Of a stretch of 32,418 nt of DNA, positions 1 to 7,402 are shown in pieces. The stretch covers positions 1 to 32,418 of the forward strand of contig JAFDVS010000080.1 of NCBI GenBank assembly GCA_018268935.1, written 5' to 3'. Source of the stretch: Acidobacteriota bacterium (lineage in GTDB: Bacteria; Acidobacteriota; Terriglobia; Bryobacterales; Bryobacteraceae). The position numbers and the translations under genes are program-made. The notes under the pieces are model-generated. The model made no database searches. It was not told the origin of the DNA and saw nothing but the letters and a program-made list of their open reading frames with translations. Every line of letters starts with the position of its first letter. The stretch's first letter is position 1.

Positions 1-475
1 GATTTTTCAGCCGGAGTTGACAATTTGGCCGAATGAGCAGGTGCGGCGGCGGATTCTTCAACCCGAGCGAGGGTTTTCCACTTACTACAGTAGGTTGTCA
101 CCAGATGGCAAGTGGCTAGCGTACGCATCCGAAGCAACCGATCTGAATCAGATATATGTGGAACGTTTCCCTAGTGGAGACGATAGGCGTATGATCTCTT
201 CAGACAAGGCGGGCGGTCTACAACCTGAATGGCGAAGTGATGGCAGGGAGCTCTACTACAGGGCCGGTAACAGATTAGTAGCGGTCCCAGTCACCCCTGG
301 GTCGGCGCCCGAATCGCATCGGAAGCGAGTGCTTTTTGAAGTCGATTTGGCCAGCGATACTTGGGCCGCATACCAGCCTGCCAGCAACGGCAATGCCTTT
401 CTCGTAACCACGGAAACTGGATACCCAGAGGCTTACATTGTGACCGATTGGGAATCACTGCCAACATCCAAGTAG
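1..475 (+). CDS. PD40/TolB-type beta-propeller protein, C-terminal fragment (cut by window edge)
   Basis: The frame is open to the left edge, so this is the last ~157 residues of a longer gene; a TTG at 17 lies in the frame but is probably internal. The visible part has propeller-blade motifs of the PD40/WD40-like family: SPDGKWLAYAS, an IYVERFPSG strand, a QPEWRSDGRELYYR blade, then a short tail. In Acidobacteriota this C-terminus is most often found on eukaryotic-like Ser/Thr protein kinases or on TolB-like periplasmic proteins. The kinase part would lie outside the window, so that identity is inference. Codon use differs from the neighbours: many A/T-ending codons, and about 52% GC by hand count over bases 1-240. 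Confidence 0.8.
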   Translation, partial: IFQPELTIWPNEQVRRRILQPERGFSTYYSRLSPDGKWLAYASEATDLNQIYVERFPSGDDRRMISSDKAGGLQPEWRSDGRELYYRAGNRLVAVPVTPGSAPESHRKRVLFEVDLASDTWAAYQPASNGNAFLVTTETGYPEAYIVTDWESLPTSK

Positions 476-497
476 GCAGGCTGTCGCCTAAAGGGGC

Positions 498-527
498 TGG
501 GTACCTGAAGTAAGAATCAGGTACCCA
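498..527. terminator. Perfect 11-bp inverted repeat between convergent genes, probable bidirectional terminator
   Basis: The arms TGGGTACCTGA (498-508) and TCAGGTACCCA (517-527) are exact reverse complements around an 8-base loop. They sit in the 84-bp gap between two convergent stop codons, the usual place for a shared terminator. There is no uninterrupted T-run on either side, so intrinsic termination is inferred from position and stem quality. Confidence 0.55.
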
Positions 528-559
528 AATGCCTCACTTTCTGTATCCAAAATCCAACC

Positions 560-1405
560 CTACAGCAGATTCGTCGGACGCCGCGTCCACTCCTTGCCCT
601 TGTCCTTCGCAATGCCTTCCAACGCCGCGATGTGCGCCCCGGCTTGCGTCAACACGTGGTGCAAGTCGTTCCCGATGCTGATAAACGTGAAGCCCTTGTC
701 CAGGAACTCGCCCACGCGAGCCGTCCCGAACAGAAACAATCCCAGAATCACATCGTTCTTCTTCGCCGCCGCAATCAGCTTGTCCGTCGCCGCGAACAAT
801 TCCTTCGACGTGTACATCTCCGGGAATACGTAGGTTTCAAACAACCCCATCGACATGCACAAATCGTTCTGCCCGAGGAACAGAATATCGACGCCCGGCA
901 CCGCCGCGATCTCTTCGATATTCTCGATGCACGAAGCCGTCTCCACCTGCAGAGCGACGATGATGTTCTTGTTGGCGTTCGGCACATAGCCGAGCAACCC
1001 GGCCTTGTTCGTGCTCCGCTGTGGGAAGTACACAGAGCGTGTTCCGGCCGTGGGATACCGTGCGCAACTGACTGCCTGCCGCGCTTCCTCCGCGTTGTTG
1101 ATGTAAGGCACCAGCACGCCATCCGCGCCCAGATCCAATGCCTGTTGAATTCCCGCGCGATCGTCGTAGCCACCGACGCGCACCATCGACTTTGCGCCGC
1201 CGCTCCCAATCGCGCACAGCGTATACGACAACTTTTCATGGTCCATGGGGCCGTGCTGTGTATCCACCAGCAGCCAGTCATAACCGGAATGCGCCAGTTG
1301 TTCCGCCACGGTCGGGCTGTGTGAATTCAGGAATAGGCCCATCTTCGGCGCGCCGGCGCGCAACTGCTGCTTAAAATCTGCTCCCGATACGGAGGCATTC
1401 GACAT
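560..1405 (-). CDS. HpcH/HpaI-type class II pyruvate aldolase
   Basis: The 281-residue product fits the HpcH/HpaI aldolase/citrate lyase family, cytoplasmic metal-dependent TIM-barrel enzymes that cleave or form 4-hydroxy-2-oxo acids to pyruvate (or an analogue) plus an aldehyde. The key residues are present: D48 and H51 in VDTQHG, R76 in MVRVGGYD, E155 in ALQVETASC and D181 in LGQNDL. These match E. coli HpaI D42, H45, R70, E149 and D175 with a constant offset of six as I recall that numbering, so the active site looks intact. The ATG at 1403-1405 has an AGGAG-type ribosome site about 9-10 bases upstream. No aromatic-degradation genes lie nearby, so the physiological substrate cannot be named. 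It is divergent from the cNMP/CBS gene and converges on the PD40 gene. Confidence 0.9.
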   Translation of the reverse strand: MSNASVSGADFKQQLRAGAPKMGLFLNSHSPTVAEQLAHSGYDWLLVDTQHGPMDHEKLSYTLCAIGSGGAKSMVRVGGYDDRAGIQQALDLGADGVLVPYINNAEEARQAVSCARYPTAGTRSVYFPQRSTNKAGLLGYVPNANKNIIVALQVETASCIENIEEIAAVPGVDILFLGQNDLCMSMGLFETYVFPEMYTSKELFAATDKLIAAAKKNDVILGLFLFGTARVGEFLDKGFTFISIGNDLHHVLTQAGAHIAALEGIAKDKGKEWTRRPTNLL

Positions 1406-1532
1406 GTTCTTCTGTTCTCCTTCTATTTGCTACGTGGGGTGCTACGAGTATCCTCTCGCGAGCGGCCTGACACCTTCTGTATACTAGTCAATTCCATCTC
1501 AGAGCGGCAAGTCCACGAAGGTTACTCGCCAG

Positions 1533-1537
1533 AGGAG
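1533..1537 (+). promoter_or_regulatory. Ribosome-binding site AGGAG fixing the start at 1547
   Basis: AGGAG lies nine bases before the ATG at 1547. The frame stays open back to a TTG at 1427, but that 40-residue extension has no recognisable fold and no good ribosome site, so 1547 is preferred. Confidence 0.7.
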
Positions 1538-1546
1538 CATCCCGTC

Positions 1547-3391
1547 ATGCAGACTTCCGCCATCCGCCATCGCGTTGTGGACTTTCTGGAGCGCCATCCG
1601 CCCTTCCAGGCGATGGAGGAGAACGACCTGCTCGCCCTTGTCGAGCGTGGCCGCGTGAAATTCCACGAGTCCGAAGAGTTCGTCTACTGGCAGAAATCCG
1701 CCCCTGGCCCGAACATCTTCGTCATCCAGCAGGGCACGGTTTCTCTCATCGAAGAAACCGGCGGCCAGGAGAAGTTGTGCGACGTGCGTGGCGAAGGCGA
1801 CATCCTGGGCATAGAGCGTTTCCTCGGCGCCTCACAGCATCTCTATTCCGCGCGCACCAATTCCGACGTCATCCTCTACGCCTTGCCCGCCCAGGATTTC
1901 GAACCGCTGCTGCGCAAGTATCCGGCCGCAGCCAGCTACGTCGAAGCGCATGCCTCCGTCAGTGCGGATTTTCATGCCGCCGGTCCGCGCGAACTGCCTT
2001 CGCAGGTGCGCGTCTACGATGTTGCATGGGCCCGCGCCGCCGTGACAGGCGCCCCCACCGACACCGTGCAACAGGCCGCCCGCCGCATGTCCGAGGCCGG
2101 AGCGCGAGCCATCGCCGTTCTCGATGACCAGCATCGTGTGCTTGGGATGCTCACCACAGACGCCTTGCTGCGTGGCTTCGGCGCCGGTTGCTTTCACCCG
2201 GCCACCATACTCGATAAGGCCATGGATCCGCCCTGCTGCGTAGCGCCGCAATCCGCCGTCAGCCAGGCCATCCTCGCCATGGCCGCGGCCCGCACCGAGT
2301 TTGCCGCCATGACCAGCGACGGCACTCCCACCGGCCGCTTCGAAGGCATCGTCAGTTCCGCCGACCTCGCCGGCGTGTTCGGTTCCTCGCCCTTTGAGAG
2401 CATGCCGCGAATCGCCACGGCCGATGGCACGTCCGCGCTGCACCATCATCACGGCAAGGCACGCGCCTTCCTGCTGGAACACGCCACCACCGCATCGTCC
2501 ATCTCCTGGATGGCCTCGTGGGCCACGGAGTTCGACAAGCACATCCTCCACCGCCTGCTGGAGCTTTCCAGTGGCGGCGGCCCCGGCCTTTGCTGGTGCT
2601 TCACCGGCGCATCCGGACGCGGCGAGAAGCTCACCTCCGAACTCCCCGGACTCACGCTCATCGTGGCCGATCCCGCCCGCCGCGAAGAAGCGGCCACGCT
2701 GTATGGCGACATCGTGCGTCAACTGGTGGAGTGCGGCTACCGGCGTTTCGATCCGCCGCCTGACGACCCCACCTACGGCTGCGCCACGCTCGCCGAATGG
2801 ACGGAGCGTTTCCAAGGCTGGATTCAGAATCCCATCCTGAATGGAGTCTACGAAGCCCGCCCGTACTTCGATATGACCCCGGTTCACGGCGATACCACGC
2901 TCTATCATCAGCTCTCCGCATCCGCTCGCAACGAGATCGAAGCCGACAGGAGCTTTGTCAAAATCCTCGCTCACGATTGCCTCAACAGCCTCCCGCCCAT
3001 CGCCTTCCTCCAGGATTACGTGGTGGATGACAGCGGCGCTCAGCGCGCTTCGTTTCAGTTACAGCGCTCGGCGTTGTGGCCCCTCGTGGATGTGGCGCGT
3101 GTCCTTGGCATGGCCGCCGGGCAGGCTCTCGGCGGCTCCACCACCCAACGCTTCGCCACCGCCACCCGCCGCTTGCCCCAGCACGAGCGCATCTTTCGCG
3201 AAGCCTCCGAAACCCTCCAGGTCGTGCTCTATCAGCAGACGCGCAGCGGCATCCGCACCGGCTCAAGCGGCGCCGAACTGCCGCCGTCACTCCTCAGCCG
3301 GCATGACCGGCAGGTGCTCAAGAGCGGCTTCCGCTCCATCGTCCGCCTGCTCGAATTCATGGAGAGCGGCCAGTGGATGGAGGCGCTGTGA
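1547..3391 (+). CDS. cNMP-binding / CBS-pair / DUF294 putative nucleotidyltransferase protein
   Basis: The 614-residue product has the order known for DUF294 signalling proteins: a cyclic-nucleotide-binding-like domain (about 20-135), a CBS pair (about 160-280), a GlnD-like nucleotidyltransferase domain (about 325-455) and a helical DUF294 C-terminal domain (about 465-610, following PVHGD at 445-449). It is probably cytoplasmic. The nucleotidyltransferase motif is degenerate. The family pattern GSEGRxExxxxxDxD reads GASGRGE (354-360), and the two metal-binding aspartates are L366 and G368. The domain may therefore be catalytically dead and act as a sensor or scaffold; that is inference. The stop codon overlaps the start of the exonuclease gene, a pairing also seen elsewhere for DUF294 proteins and suggestive of a joint function. 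Confidence 0.88.
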   Translation: MQTSAIRHRVVDFLERHPPFQAMEENDLLALVERGRVKFHESEEFVYWQKSAPGPNIFVIQQGTVSLIEETGGQEKLCDVRGEGDILGIERFLGASQHLYSARTNSDVILYALPAQDFEPLLRKYPAAASYVEAHASVSADFHAAGPRELPSQVRVYDVAWARAAVTGAPTDTVQQAARRMSEAGARAIAVLDDQHRVLGMLTTDALLRGFGAGCFHPATILDKAMDPPCCVAPQSAVSQAILAMAAARTEFAAMTSDGTPTGRFEGIVSSADLAGVFGSSPFESMPRIATADGTSALHHHHGKARAFLLEHATTASSISWMASWATEFDKHILHRLLELSSGGGPGLCWCFTGASGRGEKLTSELPGLTLIVADPARREEAATLYGDIVRQLVECGYRRFDPPPDDPTYGCATLAEWTERFQGWIQNPILNGVYEARPYFDMTPVHGDTTLYHQLSASARNEIEADRSFVKILAHDCLNSLPPIAFLQDYVVDDSGAQRASFQLQRSALWPLVDVARVLGMAAGQALGGSTTQRFATATRRLPQHERIFREASETLQVVLYQQTRSGIRTGSSGAELPPSLLSRHDRQVLKSGFRSIVRLLEFMESGQWMEAL

Positions 3392-4014
3392 GCTACAGTG
3401 ACGACACCCCCATCGAACAGGTGCGCTTCATCGTCCTGGACTCGGAAACCACCAGCCTCGACCCGCGCACCGCACGCATCATCACCATCGGAGCCGTCGC
3501 TGTCCAGAACGGCGAGATCCTTCTCGAAGACTCCTTCGAAGCCCTCCTCCGTGTCGCCCACAACACCAGCGCAGTGACCGTGCACGGCATCACTCGCGAC
3601 GAAAGCCAAAGCGGTTTGGAAGAGCCCGAGGCACTGCGGCTGTTCCTTGACTACGTAAAGGACGGCGTCATCGTCGGCCACCACATCGGCCACGACATCT
3701 CCACTTTCAATTCGGGCTACCAGCGCAACTTCGGATTCACCATCGACAACCGCAGCCTCGATACCATGGACCTCACTCTCCACCTGGAGCGTGACGGCGC
3801 CTTCGCCGGCCAGGAGCAGATCCGCAACTTTTCTCTCGATGGCCTCTGCACCCAATTCGGCGTCGTCCCGCACGACCGCCATACCGCGGCCGGCGATGCC
3901 TGGATCACGGCCTTGATCTTTTTGCGTCTGTTGCGCCTTGCCGCGAAGCACGGGCGCACGACGCTCGGCCGTTTGGCCGAGCCATTCGTGCCCGAAGAAC
4001 AACCCGTTGCTTAG
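3388..4014 (+). CDS. DnaQ-like DEDDh 3'-5' exonuclease
   Basis: The 208-residue product is a compact DEDDh exonuclease of the DNA polymerase III epsilon/RNase T superfamily. Exo I is LDSET (D18, E20), Exo II is HHIGHDISTF (D103) and Exo III is HTAAGDA (H165, D170), so all five catalytic residues are present. It would remove 3' nucleotides from DNA or RNA in the cytoplasm. It is too short and too far from known epsilon context to be called the replicative proofreader. The chosen GTG at 3388 overlaps the TGA of the upstream gene (GTGA) and follows GGAGG at 3379-3383; a GTG at 3373 would add five residues. Translational coupling to the cNMP/CBS/DUF294 protein is likely. The TAG stop shares bases with the TAA of the convergent receptor gene. 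Confidence 0.9.
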   Translation: MSYSDDTPIEQVRFIVLDSETTSLDPRTARIITIGAVAVQNGEILLEDSFEALLRVAHNTSAVTVHGITRDESQSGLEEPEALRLFLDYVKDGVIVGHHIGHDISTFNSGYQRNFGFTIDNRSLDTMDLTLHLERDGAFAGQEQIRNFSLDGLCTQFGVVPHDRHTAAGDAWITALIFLRLLRLAAKHGRTTLGRLAEPFVPEEQPVA

Positions 4015-7000
4015 AAATTCAGCCGCAACCCGAACCGGAACATCCGTTCGTCAATGCCTTCACGCCCTGTGTTCTGCACACCCGTGATCAGGCCCGGCTG
4101 CGTCGAACTGATGTCCGACCGTGGATTGCCGAAATGCGGCGTGTTCGAGATGTTGAATGCCTCGGCGCGGAACTGCAGCCCGAAGCGCTCGCTGATCCGG
4201 AACGCGCGGTACACGCTCGAATCGAGATTCACCAGCCCCGGCCCGCGCAACTGATCCCAGCCCGCCGTCCCGAAGCGCACCGCCGTGACCGGAGCATACG
4301 CCGTCGGATCGAACCATAGATCGCGCGATCCGAAGATCTGCACCGACGGCTTGATCTGATCCGCCGTCTGCCCGTTACCCGGAGCGTTCAACGACCCGCC
4401 AGCCGACGTCACGCTGAACGGCGCGCCCGTGTACATGGTGAGCAGGTTGTTCACCTGCCAGCCGCCCAGCAGCATCGCGCCCACGCCGTCCGTGGCCCAC
4501 TTCTTGCCCTTGCCGAATGGAAGCTCCACGGTCGACATCGCGTTGAACGTGTGCGTGTGATCGAACCCGCGCACCACCTTCGCGATCAGCGGGAAGTATT
4601 CCGGGGTGTTGTTCGTGTAACCGTCCACGCCGTTCTCATTACCGCGTGGCCCCAGAGCCTTCGACCACGTGTAAGTGAAGCGCAGCATATACCCCGCCGC
4701 ATAACGCTTCTGCAGCGAACTCTGCAGCGAGTCATACCAGGAGCGGAATCCACCCACGTTCGAATGGAAGTTCGTATCCGCTGTGCGCCCGAACTTCTGG
4801 TTCAGCACGCGGCTCGCGTTGCCCCCGCCGATGAACCCATAGTTCGCATTCCAGCGGTTCTGCAGATTCACCTGGCGATTGCCGACATAGCCCGCTTCGG
4901 CCACCCAATTGTGGCCCAGATCTTTTTCCAGCATCAGGTTCCACGCCTGGATGTAGCTGCGCTTGAAATTCGGATCGGCCAGTTCCAACGACACGGTGCG
5001 CGGCGGCGTCACCACACCGTTGCCCAGATCCGGAGCCGGAACCGCAGGCAACCCGCTCGCGATCGGTGCATAGAACTGATAGTTGTTCGCCGCCGGGAAG
5101 TTGTCGATGCTCACCATCGGATAGGTCTGCAGTGGATTGCGGCCAATGTTCACCGGATCCCATGCAATACCGTAGCCGGCGCGGATCACAAAGGTGTCGG
5201 TCGGCCGGTACGCAAAGCCCACACGCGGAGCAAAGTAGCGCTTGCTCATCGTGAAGCCGCAGTTCCGCGGCTGGCTGCCTACGCCACACATCTTTAATTG
5301 GCCGTTGTTGAAGTCGAAGATCTCCAGCCCTTGGCCGTTGATGCGCGTCGGCACGCCGAAGTAATCCCAGCGCAGGCCCAGCGATAACGTCAGCCGCTTG
5401 GTCACTTCCCACTTGTCGCGCGCATACAAGCTGTGCGCCCACGTCCGTGTGTAGCCCGTCACCACGCGCGTGCGCCGCTCCATGTTGTTCGGCAACCCAA
5501 GCAGGAACGAAGCATAGGAATTGTAATCGTTCACCGCCGTGCCCACCGTGCCGGTCACTTCGCGATTGAACGTGAACCCGCCCGGATAGCCTGCCGGTTC
5601 GTTGCCGTCCATGCCCATCCACAGTGCGTCCCAGCCGAAGCGCAGGTTGTGCTTGCCCTTCGTCCACGCCAGGCTCGATACATATTGAGACTGCGGCAGC
5701 CGCAAGCCCCATGGCGAGTTGTTCTGTGCACGTCCATAGGTGGGGAAGCCCGTCACACTGAAACCCGGCCATCCGCCATAGTTGCGGTTCGGCCCATTGG
5801 TCCCCGGAATGCCCAGAAACTCCGAACCCAGCTTTTCATCGAGCCGCGTGTTCTCCACCGAGTTGTCGATCACGGTGTAGCCGACATAACCGTCGATCAC
5901 CACGGTCGGCGAAAGCGTGTACACCGCCGAATAAGTCATCGTCAGCGTGTTGCCGAGTCCCTTGCCATCATAGGAGCCGCGGCTCTCAATGCCTGTGCCG
6001 CCCAGCGCCCCGAACAGCGGCGGGTTGTCGAAGTTCCAATCCAGGTAGCTTACGCGCGCCGCCAGGTTCAGCCGGTCCGTGGCCTGTACGTTGAACTTCG
6101 TATCCAGCACGTGCCGGTCATACAGGAACGACCCATTAGCGAAATAGTTCGTGCCCAGCGCTTCCGTGTTCAGGTAATTCGGATTCGGCGTCAGGTCCAC
6201 CAGTTTCTTCGTGATCGGGCTGATGCGCGCCGCCGGAAGAATGTTCCCCGAAAACGGCGTGCGCCCGCTCCCATTCGCCGCGCCCGTCAATGGATCGAAG
6301 ATCGGCAGCGCCGATGCGGACATGTTCCCCTGCTTCATCGCCACTGTGGGAGTCACCACGGTCTGGAAGCTCGATTGACGGTCCGGCGTCCCTTCATAAG
6401 AGGCGAAGAAGAACACGCGGTTCTTCACAATCGGCCCGCCCACAGTCCCGCCAAACTGGTTCAGGATGCGTTTGTTCTTGCCCTGCGTCGGCGCCAGGAA
6501 ATACGGCCGCGCCTTCAGGTGCTGGTTGCTGTGATACTCGAACGCCGACCCGTGCACCTGGTTTGTTCCGCTCTTGATCGTCACGTTCACCGCGGCGCCG
6601 CCCGCATAGCCCAACTCCGCTTCGTAGCTGCTGCTCTGCACGTTCACCGCCTGGATTGCCTCCAGCGCCGGAACATAACCGCCCACGTGCGGCAGCCAGC
6701 TATTCCACGCCGTAGCGCCATCAATGCGGATGGCCGTCGATTGCGCAGTCGTCCCGTTCGCATTCAATTGCAGCGACCGCGAGGGGTTCGCCGAGATCGA
6801 ATGCGCGTCGCGCGGCGGTGCGATACCCGGCACGGTTACCAGCAGCGTCTGGAAATTGCGCGTCACGGGAACCGGAATGTTCTGCAAATCCGTGGCGGCA
6901 ATCTCACTGCGCACGTCCATCGTGTCTGTCTTCAGCGTGGAGCCTCGCGCGCTGACTTCAATGCTTTCCGAAACCTGCCCCACTTCCAACTGGAAACTCA

Positions 7001-7310
7001 CACGCACCGTGGAATTCGTGGTTACAGTGACGTCCGTGCGATTGGCACTCTTAAAGCCTGCCGCTGTCACCGTCACCCGGTATAATCCCGGCGGCAGCGT
7101 ATTGATGGTGTAGCTGCCTTCGCTGCCGGTTGTCAGTTCCCATTGTTGCCCCGTGGCGGCGCTGAGAACTTTGATTTGCGCCGACGGGATGGCCGCCGAA
7201 GTCGAGTCCGTGACATCGCCAACGATCGACCCATAGAGAACTTGGGCATTCGCCTTTTGCCCTGTCATGAGCAAACAGGCATACAGAAACAGAGTAAGGA
7301 AGAACTTCAC
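4011..7310 (-). CDS. TonB-dependent receptor, Oar-like, with N-terminal carboxypeptidase-regulatory domain
   Basis: The 1099-residue outer-membrane protein has a Sec signal peptide (about 1-22, ending ANA), then a CarboxypepD_reg/Cna-B-like domain (about 26-115; GDVTDSTSAAIPSAQIKV, GLYRVTVTAAGF), a plug domain (about 120-250) and a long beta-barrel ending in the aromatic C-terminus LRLNF expected of outer-membrane barrels. This is the expanded Oar-like receptor type of Acidobacteriota. Such receptors import large substrates or help surface export; the ligand cannot be read from sequence. No SusD-like partner or sugar-degrading gene is adjacent. Translation starts at GTG (7308-7310) behind a strong GGAGG. 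The stop overlaps the convergent exonuclease stop by four bases, leaving no room for a terminator. Confidence 0.93.
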   Translation of the reverse strand: MKFFLTLFLYACLLMTGQKANAQVLYGSIVGDVTDSTSAAIPSAQIKVLSAATGQQWELTTGSEGSYTINTLPPGLYRVTVTAAGFKSANRTDVTVTTNSTVRVSFQLEVGQVSESIEVSARGSTLKTDTMDVRSEIAATDLQNIPVPVTRNFQTLLVTVPGIAPPRDAHSISANPSRSLQLNANGTTAQSTAIRIDGATAWNSWLPHVGGYVPALEAIQAVNVQSSSYEAELGYAGGAAVNVTIKSGTNQVHGSAFEYHSNQHLKARPYFLAPTQGKNKRILNQFGGTVGGPIVKNRVFFFASYEGTPDRQSSFQTVVTPTVAMKQGNMSASALPIFDPLTGAANGSGRTPFSGNILPAARISPITKKLVDLTPNPNYLNTEALGTNYFANGSFLYDRHVLDTKFNVQATDRLNLAARVSYLDWNFDNPPLFGALGGTGIESRGSYDGKGLGNTLTMTYSAVYTLSPTVVIDGYVGYTVIDNSVENTRLDEKLGSEFLGIPGTNGPNRNYGGWPGFSVTGFPTYGRAQNNSPWGLRLPQSQYVSSLAWTKGKHNLRFGWDALWMGMDGNEPAGYPGGFTFNREVTGTVGTAVNDYNSYASFLLGLPNNMERRTRVVTGYTRTWAHSLYARDKWEVTKRLTLSLGLRWDYFGVPTRINGQGLEIFDFNNGQLKMCGVGSQPRNCGFTMSKRYFAPRVGFAYRPTDTFVIRAGYGIAWDPVNIGRNPLQTYPMVSIDNFPAANNYQFYAPIASGLPAVPAPDLGNGVVTPPRTVSLELADPNFKRSYIQAWNLMLEKDLGHNWVAEAGYVGNRQVNLQNRWNANYGFIGGGNASRVLNQKFGRTADTNFHSNVGGFRSWYDSLQSSLQKRYAAGYMLRFTYTWSKALGPRGNENGVDGYTNNTPEYFPLIAKVVRGFDHTHTFNAMSTVELPFGKGKKWATDGVGAMLLGGWQVNNLLTMYTGAPFSVTSAGGSLNAPGNGQTADQIKPSVQIFGSRDLWFDPTAYAPVTAVRFGTAGWDQLRGPGLVNLDSSVYRAFRISERFGLQFRAEAFNISNTPHFGNPRSDISSTQPGLITGVQNTGREGIDERMFRFGLRLNF

Positions 7311-7316
7311 TTGGTA

Positions 7317-7321
7317 CCTCC
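7317..7321 (-). promoter_or_regulatory. Ribosome-binding site GGAGG for the GTG start at 7310
   Basis: CCTCC on the plus strand reads GGAGG on the minus strand, six bases before the GTG. It supports the non-ATG start, which is followed directly by a good signal peptide. Confidence 0.75.
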
Positions 7322-7402
7322 AGAAGCAAGATTGAGCGGGGACTGTGAATCAGTGTATCCATTTCAACGAACGTTTTCCAAATTCAGTCGTCCTTAACAA
7401 AC

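Noticed and set aside
1480..1485. TATACT considered as the -10 promoter element of the cNMP/CBS gene
   Set aside because: No -35 match lies at 16-18 bp spacing, so the promoter cannot be assigned.
1427..1546. Upstream extension of the cNMP/CBS gene from a TTG at 1427
   Set aside because: AGGAG before the ATG at 1547 and the start of the known domain order favour 1547.
5433..7085. Long open frame (550 codons) on the plus strand opposite the receptor gene
   Set aside because: It is antisense to a well-supported barrel gene, its product is Arg/His-rich with no recognisable motifs, and such frames are expected in high-GC DNA.
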